Positions 1-3,283 of a stretch of DNA of 5,934 bases are shown in pieces. Each line of letters starts with the position of its first letter. Within the stretch, counting starts at the first letter, position 1. Below the pieces are notes generated by a model. The model was not told the DNA's origin, made no database searches, and worked only from the letters and a program-made list of their open reading frames with translations. The translations under genes were made by a program, and so were the position numbers. Source of the stretch: Chloroflexota bacterium (GTDB lineage Bacteria > Chloroflexota > Dehalococcoidia > RBG-13-53-26); the NCBI GenBank assembly GCA_030616195.1, contig JAUWXW010000118.1, positions 1-5,934 of the forward strand. The letters are read 5' to 3'.

Positions 1-493
1 CGTTGAGATAAGGGAGTGGCTCAAGGAAGGCAACCTGAAGGCGGGGAGTGTGGAGGCCTTCAAAGGTCCCACACCCAACATTCCCTGCAAGGACGGAGAT
101 CTGTATGCCACTGCTTCAGCAGCCATGGGCGGCTGGGGCGATGTCCTGGAGAGGGACTATGGTCTTATCGAGAATGACGTCAAGTACAACCGGATTACGC
201 CGTATACGGCCAAGACTGTTTACGGTGTAGTAGTCGATGAGAATGGCAAGGTGGAGGTAGCCAAGAGCGATGAGCTGAGGCAGCAGATGCGCAACGTGCG
301 CCAGGAGAAGTCCGTCGACGCCAAGGAGTGGTGGAAGCAGGAAAGGGAGAAGGTGTTGCAGCAGGACTTCTCCGAAGATGTGTACAACATGTATGCCGAT
401 ATCGTGAGATACGACAAGTTCCGGAATCAGTTCATGGGGATGTGGCAGTTGCCCCAGGACTACAGCCTACAAAGGAGAGAAGGGGGTTCATAG
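1..493 (+). CDS. Acetone carboxylase alpha / hydantoinase B family subunit, C-terminal part
   Basis: This gene is cut by the left edge of the window. The frame is open from base 2, giving 163 residues to the TAG at 491-493. The segment with AMGGWGDVLERD, followed by a run ending in TVYGVVVDENGKVE, matches the conserved C-terminal block of the hydantoinase B/oxoprolinase family (usually GGGGYGDPLER...VYGVV). The longer Trp-, Glu- and Lys-rich tail (EWWKQEREKVLQQDF, then FMGMWQLPQDYSL) resembles the tail of acetone carboxylase alpha subunits better than that of true hydantoinases. Family knowledge: acetone carboxylase is a cytoplasmic alpha-2 beta-2 gamma-2 enzyme that carboxylates acetone to acetoacetate with ATP. 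The gamma-like remnant immediately downstream supports this reading. N-methylhydantoinase or acetophenone carboxylase subunits are the alternatives, because the catalytic regions are outside the window. The GTG at 50 is an internal codon, not the start. Confidence 0.7.
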   Translation, partial: VEIREWLKEGNLKAGSVEAFKGPTPNIPCKDGDLYATASAAMGGWGDVLERDYGLIENDVKYNRITPYTAKTVYGVVVDENGKVEVAKSDELRQQMRNVRQEKSVDAKEWWKQEREKVLQQDFSEDVYNMYADIVRYDKFRNQFMGMWQLPQDYSLQRREGGS

Positions 494-600
494 AGCAGAA
501 GGGAGATACACGGTTTCCCAAGGAGAACCTGAAGCTTCTGGTCGAGGGCAAGCTCGACTGGGAGGAGCTAAAGGAGGCAATCCTCCCCCATCGTACATAG
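490..600 (+). pseudogene. Remnant of acetone carboxylase gamma subunit (N-terminus only)
   Basis: The 36 codons overlap the stop of the preceding gene. The segment FPKENLKLLVEGKLDWEELK has the pattern with which acetone carboxylase gamma subunits begin (roughly Y-[TS]-K-x4-L-[VI]-[DE]-G-K-[IL]-x-W-x2-[LV]). A good Shine-Dalgarno, AAGGAG at 472-477, lies about 12 bases upstream. However, the codon in the start position is ATA (490-492), nested with the TAG of the previous gene where a coupled ATG would be expected, and the frame ends at TAG 598-600. Family members are about 165 residues long and carry two Cys pairs that bind metal; none of that is present, and I see no continuation in other frames up to 787. 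I infer a gene inactivated by 3' loss and possibly by loss of its start. A real short peptide beginning at ATA, or at an upstream in-frame GTG, cannot be excluded. Confidence 0.45.
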
Positions 601-787
601 GAGGTGAGACAGGAGCTGCAGAGGATGAGCTGCCGGGTACTTGCTCTAGCCTTGCCATAGGTTGTTGAATATCTCCAGTCAATATTGCTCAGCAAAAAGG
701 GCGAATATATCGATAGGATTGTGTCTGATAAGCTAGTTATTTTTGAACCAGCAAGTGAAAAACGCTGTAAATGAGGGAGGTTGAAAG
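601..787 (+). other. Intergenic spacer before the SDR gene
   Basis: This 187-base spacer contains no convincing coding frame. It is more AT-rich than the flanking genes, especially 660-775, as expected for a promoter region. Its last bases hold the Shine-Dalgarno of the SDR gene (GGGAGG, 775-780). The best box pair, TTGAAC 743-748 and TGTAAA 766-771 with 17 bases between, would start transcription inside the Shine-Dalgarno, so I do not call it. Since the gamma-like gene is truncated just upstream, the spacer may include a deletion junction. Confidence 0.5.
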
Positions 788-1594
788 ATGACAGAGCCAA
801 CCATCGCAGAACTTTTCGACCTGAGTGGCAAGGGCGCTGTGGTGACCGGCGGTGCTATGGGCATCGGGCAAGGCATTGCCTTCCGTCTGGCAGAAGCCGG
901 CGCCGGAGTGATGATCGCAGACATCAATCTGGAGGCAGCCAACCAGACCGTGGAGGAGATCAAGTCGGGAGGCGGCAAAGCGCAAGCCGCTTATGGCGAT
1001 GTACGAAGTGCAGCCGATGCCAAGAAGGTGGCTAAGGCCACGGTAGAGGCCTTCGGCTCCCTCGACATTCTGGTCAACAATGCAGGCATTTACCCCTTGG
1101 TGCCCCTCATGCAGGTCACTGAAGAAGTGTGGGACAAGGTATTGGGCGTCAATCTCAAGGGGAGCTTCCTGTATGCTCAGGCAGCTGCCGAGGAGATGAT
1201 CAAAGCTGGACACGGAGGAAAGATCATCAACATAGCTTCGATAGATGCTATGAAACCGCAAGAGATGGGGATACACTACAATGCCTCCAAGGGTGGCGTA
1301 GTAATGCTGACCAAGGCCCTGGCTCTAGAGCTTGCCCCCCACAAGATCCTGGTCAATACCGTAGCGCCAGGGGGCATCACAACGCCCGGCGTTGACATCG
1401 CCAACAAGGCCTTCAGCCAGGCTACCGGCATAGAACCTGAGGTACTGATGCAGGGCTTCGTTCAACGCATACCCTTACAGCACAGGGGAGAGCCTGACGA
1501 CATCGCCAAGGTAGTGCTGTTTCTGGCCAGCACAGCCGCTGACTACGTGACCGGCAGCCTGTTGCTGGTAGATGGGGGATACCTGCTGTCATAG
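788..1594 (+). CDS. Short-chain dehydrogenase/reductase (classical SDR, probably NAD-dependent)
   Basis: The protein has 268 residues, the normal length for a classical SDR. It shows the whole signature set: the glycine-rich cofactor motif TGGAMGIG (20-27), Asp45 at the end of the second beta strand (favours NAD(H) over NADP(H)), NNAG at 97-100, and the catalytic tetrad Asn122, Ser151, Tyr164 and Lys168 (YNASK). It ends with the usual GSLLLVDGGY segment. The ATG is fixed by GGGAGG at 775-780, seven bases upstream. No signal peptide or membrane segment is seen, so it should be a soluble oligomer interconverting an alcohol and a ketone; the substrate cannot be read from sequence. Its position after an acetone-carboxylase-type operon makes a secondary-alcohol dehydrogenase that supplies a ketone attractive, as 1-phenylethanol dehydrogenase does in ethylbenzene degraders. 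A FabG-like or 3-hydroxyacyl reductase role is equally compatible. Confidence 0.93.
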   Translation: MTEPTIAELFDLSGKGAVVTGGAMGIGQGIAFRLAEAGAGVMIADINLEAANQTVEEIKSGGGKAQAAYGDVRSAADAKKVAKATVEAFGSLDILVNNAGIYPLVPLMQVTEEVWDKVLGVNLKGSFLYAQAAAEEMIKAGHGGKIINIASIDAMKPQEMGIHYNASKGGVVMLTKALALELAPHKILVNTVAPGGITTPGVDIANKAFSQATGIEPEVLMQGFVQRIPLQHRGEPDDIAKVVLFLASTAADYVTGSLLLVDGGYLLS

Positions 1595-1622
1595 CTTGTG
1601 GTATGACAATGAGAAATTCGTA

Positions 1623-1672
1623 GCCGGGTGCCGCCCACAAGCGCTCAGCTTGTGGGTGATAAGGAACCACCT
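1623..1672 (+). repeat. Interspersed stem-loop repeat, copy 1
   Basis: This unit recurs at 5538-5594. The first 20 bases (1623-1642) differ at only one position from 5538-5557, and similarity continues through the hairpin and into GTGGGTGAT, AAG and GAACC with small gaps. The hairpin has a perfect 9-bp stem, CCCACAAGC (1634-1642) and GCTTGTGGG (1648-1656), around a 5-base loop, extended by a G-T and a C-G pair. It begins 28 bases after the SDR stop and so may end that transcript or stabilise its 3' end, though no T-run follows. It behaves like a REP-type or MITE-like element. Confidence 0.7.
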
Positions 1673-1742
1673 TGTGATATCGGAGGTGTGGTAAGGTGGG
1701 TGGAGTGACAGGAAACCCACTTCTCCTGATGGCCGAACAAGG

Positions 1743-1776
1743 CAAAGGCGGGATGATTGTCATCATCCCGCCTTTG
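1743..1776. terminator. Perfect 15-bp hairpin, probable terminator
   Basis: The arms at 1743-1757 and 1762-1776 are exactly complementary (CAAAGGCGGGATGAT and its complement) around the loop TGTC. On the minus strand the hairpin starts nine bases after the CCA end of the tRNA fragment and is followed by CCTTGTT, so it could terminate a minus-strand tRNA transcript. On the plus strand the stem ends in CCTTTGATATTC, a weak T-rich tail that could serve the SDR gene. A bidirectional role is possible. Confidence 0.55.
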
Positions 1777-1784
1777 ATATTCAT

Positions 1785-1817
1785 TGGTAGCAGGGGTTGG
1801 GTTTGAACCAACGACCT
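1785..1817 (-). other. tRNA 3'-end fragment (T-arm, acceptor 3' strand, CCA); possible att site
   Basis: Read on the minus strand, the region gives AGGTC, then the T-arm GTTGG-TTCAAAC-CCAAC, then CCCTGCT, discriminator A and an encoded CCA. The T-stem is fully paired and the GGTTCAAACCC core fits the consensus of tRNA T-arms. The 5' side does not continue as a tRNA: the bases at 1818-1875 form neither an anticodon stem-loop nor a D-arm, and no matching AGCAGGG lies at tRNA distance. The element is therefore a 3' fragment, the usual footprint left by tyrosine-recombinase integration into a tRNA gene, or a decayed tRNA. The amino-acid identity cannot be read because the anticodon is missing. 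Confidence 0.55.
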
Positions 1818-1876
1818 ATAAGTGATTGGCCCGATTAGATATGCGCACCTCCGGTTCTGAATCTACCCCCTGTGTC

Positions 1877-1895
1877 GGCCCCGCAGAGCGGGGCC
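1877..1895. other. GC-rich hairpin
   Basis: GGCCCCGC (1877-1884) and GCGGGGCC (1888-1895) form a perfect 8-bp stem with loop AGA. TTTT occurs only at about 1903-1906, beyond the normal position of a terminator U-tract, so its function is uncertain. Confidence 0.5.
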
Positions 1896-1973
1896 CTGCC
1901 ACTTTTCTGCGGATCGAGCTCGAGTTCTCTCGGGGATTGAACAGTCATTTTCGGACCCCTGAGACAGAAGTCA

Positions 1974-2017
1974 CAGACACAGTCTGGTCAGAAGTGTAGA
2001 GTATGGGGTTGTAGAAT
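1974..2017 (+). promoter_or_regulatory. Possible msrB promoter
   Basis: Two similar boxes, TAGAGT (1997-2002) and TAGAAT (2012-2017), sit inside a 9-base near-repeat, GTAGAGTAT and GTAGAATAT, spaced 15 bases. TAGAAT matches the sigma-70 -10 consensus at five of six positions but has no clear -35. TAGAGT has CAGACA at 1974-1979 with a 17-base spacer. Neither is strong, and the call rests on position just upstream of the msrB Shine-Dalgarno. Confidence 0.25.
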
Positions 2018-2038
2018 ATCCGTGAGAAAGGTGATAAC

Positions 2039-2434
2039 GTGGGCGAAAAAGTGATAAGGAGCGAAGAGGAGTGGCAGCAGCTACTTACACCAGCACAGTA
2101 TAGCGTTACTCGAAAAAAGGGTACTGAACTACCTTGCAGTGGTGAGTATTACGGCTTCAAGGAAACAGGCGTCTATCGGTGTGTCTGCTGCGGTAATAAT
2201 GTATTCCTTTCGGAGACTAAGTTCGATTCTGGGACAGGTTGGCCTAGCTTCTGGGACCCGATCTCCGAACAAAGCATTCAGACAGCCACCGACATTGGTT
2301 ATGGCATGGTGAGGACCGAGGTGACGTGCAGTAGATGCGATGCGCATCTCGGACATGTCTTCGACGATGGTCCACCGCCAACGGGCAAGCGTTACTGCAT
2401 CAATTCGGCAGCATTGAAGTTTGTCAAGGAATGA
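2039..2434 (+). CDS. msrB: Peptide-methionine (R)-S-oxide reductase MsrB
   Basis: The 131-residue protein is a complete stand-alone MsrB, which repairs methionine R-sulfoxide in proteins. It carries both zinc-binding Cys pairs (Cys48/Cys51 and Cys97/Cys100), GTGWPSF (65-71), the [13 protein letters not shown] block (100-112) and the catalytic nucleophile Cys120 in [11 protein letters not shown]. In many MsrBs a resolving cysteine sits in SGCGWPSF; here that residue is Thr66, so this enzyme must recycle differently. Cys33, in LPCSGEY where relatives usually have PFSGEY, is an unusual extra cysteine. I chose the GTG start because AAAGGTGAT (2027-2035) gives a Shine-Dalgarno match just upstream and the protein begins at the family's usual point. 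No signal peptide, so cytoplasmic. It appears monocistronic. It points to oxidative stress exposure in an otherwise anaerobic gene set. Confidence 0.97.
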   Translation: MGEKVIRSEEEWQQLLTPAQYSVTRKKGTELPCSGEYYGFKETGVYRCVCCGNNVFLSETKFDSGTGWPSFWDPISEQSIQTATDIGYGMVRTEVTCSRCDAHLGHVFDDGPPPTGKRYCINSAALKFVKE

Positions 2435-2439
2435 GGGCA

Positions 2440-2481
2440 TTCCCAGAAACGAGTGGCGTCGCGGTCGGATCCACTTGGGAA
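2440..2481. other. Imperfect stem-loop after msrB
   Basis: TTCCC (2440-2444) can pair with GGGAA (2477-2481), and AGTGG (2452-2456) with CCACT (2471-2475), giving an interrupted hairpin that begins six bases after the msrB stop. There is no T-run, so termination is only a guess. Confidence 0.3.
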
Positions 2482-2545
2482 CAAGGGATGGAGTTCAGAG
2501 GGCCACAGGCGCTCTGTTAGAGCAATCGTTCAGAGGGAATCATAT

Positions 2546-2632
2546 ATGAGCCAACCAGAAAATCTCTACGGTTTAGTTCCACAAGCTGTCTCCTTCTTTC
2601 CATCGGGCCAAAAAACCATAACTAAGCAGTAA
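2546..2632 (+). CDS. Possible 28-residue peptide, unknown function
   Basis: An ATG at 2546 is preceded by GAGGG (2533-2537) at a spacing of eight bases, and the frame runs 28 codons to TAA at 2630-2632, ending four bases before the hairpin at 2637-2662. The peptide (MSQPENLYGLVPQ..., then SFFPSG, ending TKQ) has no membrane segment, repeat or motif that I recognise. The good ribosome site and tidy end before a hairpin are the only arguments for it; a frame of this length arises easily by chance. Confidence 0.22.
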   Translation: MSQPENLYGLVPQAVSFFPSGQKTITKQ

Positions 2633-2636
2633 TAGA

Positions 2637-2662
2637 AAGGGGCAACCCGGCGTTTGCCCCTT
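2637..2662 (-). terminator. Terminator-like hairpin after the small membrane protein gene
   Basis: AAGGGGCAA (2637-2645) and TTGCCCCTT (2654-2662) form a perfect 9-bp stem with an 8-base loop. It lies 32 bases beyond the stop of the minus-strand gene at 2695, and on that strand the stem is followed by TCTATTACT, a weak T-rich tail. This fits an intrinsic terminator for the 58-residue protein gene and could also act on transcripts arriving from the msrB side. Confidence 0.5.
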
Positions 2663-2694
2663 CACCCCCCTTGCGTCTCTTTCCTTGTTTTGGC

Positions 2695-2871
2695 TCATTC
2701 GGTCTTATCCTTCGCGGCTTCGGTTTCTTCCTTCTTAACGGCGGTCTTTCTCTTCCGTGCTTCCCCGAGAGCGCCCACGATTCCGCCCAGGTTCAGATAC
2801 CAAACCAACGCCACCGGGAAGAGGAGGATGGGTATCGCCAGTACCAGGATCAGTACTACCTGCCATTCCAT
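2695..2871 (-). CDS. Small single-pass membrane protein, 58 residues
   Basis: The start is ATG at 2871, supported by GGAGG (2883-2879 on the minus strand) seven bases upstream, one of the best ribosome sites in the window. Residues 4-26 form one hydrophobic helix (VVLILVLAIPILLFPVALVW, with two helix-breaking prolines at 14 and 19). A short NLGG turn (27-30) follows, then a strongly charged tail rich in Lys, Glu, Arg and Ala (37-58). The shape suggests a short periplasmic N-terminus and a cytoplasmic charged tail, or the reverse, at the inner membrane. I do not recognise a named family; it looks like a small conserved hypothetical protein that might anchor or accompany a larger partner. It stands alone, divergent from the Mo oxidoreductase gene and followed by a terminator-like hairpin. 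Confidence 0.68.
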   Translation of the reverse strand: MEWQVVLILVLAIPILLFPVALVWYLNLGGIVGALGEARKRKTAVKKEETEAAKDKTE

Positions 2872-2878
2872 TTCGGTG

Positions 2879-2883
2879 CCTCC
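2879..2883 (-). promoter_or_regulatory. Strong Shine-Dalgarno deciding the small-protein start
   Basis: GGAGG on the minus strand, preceded by AAA, lies seven bases before the ATG at 2871. It selects this ATG over the in-frame-shifted ATG at 2866 and is the main reason to accept so short a gene. Confidence 0.7.
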
Positions 2884-2909
2884 TTTACAACCGTTACTTG
2901 TTCAGCCTG

Positions 2910-3018
2910 CCTGAGCAACGCAGCCCCGCTCAGGACTTCTTTCTCGGGAGAGCGCCTCTGTGCCAGCTCTCCCGTCCTGTCGTCATACGCGGCTCCTCTC
3001 TCCCGGACCGCGTGCATG
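2910..3018 (-). promoter_or_regulatory. Hairpin-rich possible leader RNA of the small membrane protein
   Basis: Three inverted repeats follow each other upstream of the minus-strand gene: CCTGAGC/GCTCAGG (2910-2916 and 2928-2934), a perfect 9-bp CGGGAGAGC/GCTCTCCCG (2945-2953 and 2966-2974), and ACGCGG/CCGCGT (2987-2992 and 3008-3013). If transcribed leftwards they would form a 5' leader of three hairpins ending about 25 bases before the Shine-Dalgarno. I cannot match it to a known riboswitch class. A competing reading is a 53-codon frame on the same strand (3017 to 2856), whose stop overlaps the start of the 58-residue gene but which lacks a ribosome site. Confidence 0.3.
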
Positions 3019-3138
3019 TCTTCATTGCGTATCAGGCTTTCTCACTTTCTCAGGCACACAGCAGCCACCCACACATACGATGTCCACACGGGGCGACATC
3101 TTAAGGTGTTGCAGCGCAGAAAGGAGGTCAAGAAGAGG

Positions 3139-3165
3139 ACGACAGAGGCAAGAAGAAGCTATAAT
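3139..3165 (+). promoter_or_regulatory. Probable promoter of the molybdopterin oxidoreductase gene
   Basis: TATAAT at 3160-3165 is a perfect sigma-70 -10 box. The best -35, ACGACA at 3139-3144, matches only four of six positions and has a short 15-base spacer, so an activator may be needed. Transcription from about 3172 would leave a leader of roughly 110 bases. Confidence 0.38.
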
Positions 3166-3197
3166 AGCACCGTCAGGGGGGTAGCGCTTCGGACTCT

Positions 3198-3236
3198 GAA
3201 GTGTCCGCTGTTTGCGGGGCCAAAATGCCCCACTTC
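3198..3236 (+). promoter_or_regulatory. Stem-loop in the leader of the oxidoreductase gene
   Basis: GGGGC (3216-3220) and GCCCC (3227-3231) close a 6-base CAAAAT loop. GAAGT (3198-3202) and ACTTC (3232-3236) extend the helix below a one-sided 13-base bulge, for ten pairs in total. It ends 36 bases before the Shine-Dalgarno and could be a regulatory RNA structure; I found no match to the molybdenum-cofactor riboswitch consensus. Confidence 0.35.
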
Positions 3237-3283
3237 GGCAGACGACATACACACCGCGCAAAGCAAAGAATAGGAGGTCAGCC

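Larger units (their letters stand above)
1595..2038 (+). other. Non-coding region with repeat, hairpins and tRNA fragment
   Basis: No plausible gene is visible in these 444 bases on either strand. In order they hold copy 1 of the stem-loop repeat (1623-1672), a perfect 15-bp hairpin (1743-1776), a minus-strand tRNA 3' end (1785-1817), a GC-rich hairpin (1877-1895), a small palindrome CAGAC-ACA-GTCTG (1974-1986), and the upstream region of msrB. The density of unrelated elements suggests a junction between formerly separate segments. Confidence 0.6.

Noticed and set aside
743..771. TTGAAC-17-TGTAAA promoter-like pair before the SDR gene
   Set aside because: The transcription start would fall at about 778, inside the Shine-Dalgarno, leaving no usable leader.
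1422..1811. 129-codon minus-strand open frame
   Set aside because: It crosses the SDR 3' end, the stem-loop repeat, the 15-bp hairpin and the tRNA fragment, which is incompatible with a real gene.
1785..1900. Complete tRNA of 116 bases using GGCAGGG at 1900-1894 (minus strand) as the 5' acceptor strand
   Set aside because: The acceptor could pair, with a G-T at the end, but the interior contains a GC-rich hairpin in place of a D-arm and has no anticodon stem-loop; pairing is probably chance.
2856..3017. 53-codon minus-strand frame whose stop overlaps the small membrane protein start
   Set aside because: The hydrophilic sequence looks protein-like, but there is no Shine-Dalgarno, a stop lies close upstream, and the region is dominated by inverted repeats; kept only as an alternative to a leader RNA.
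2671..3273. 200-codon plus-strand open frame
   Set aside because: It has no ribosome site or recognisable domain, its composition is Ser/Arg/Pro-rich as in antisense frames, it overlaps the well-supported minus-strand small gene, and it runs through the probable oxidoreductase promoter.
3172..3283. Molybdenum-cofactor riboswitch in the oxidoreductase leader
   Set aside because: A single bulged hairpin is present but I cannot find the multi-helix consensus of the Moco motif; a covariance-model search would settle it.
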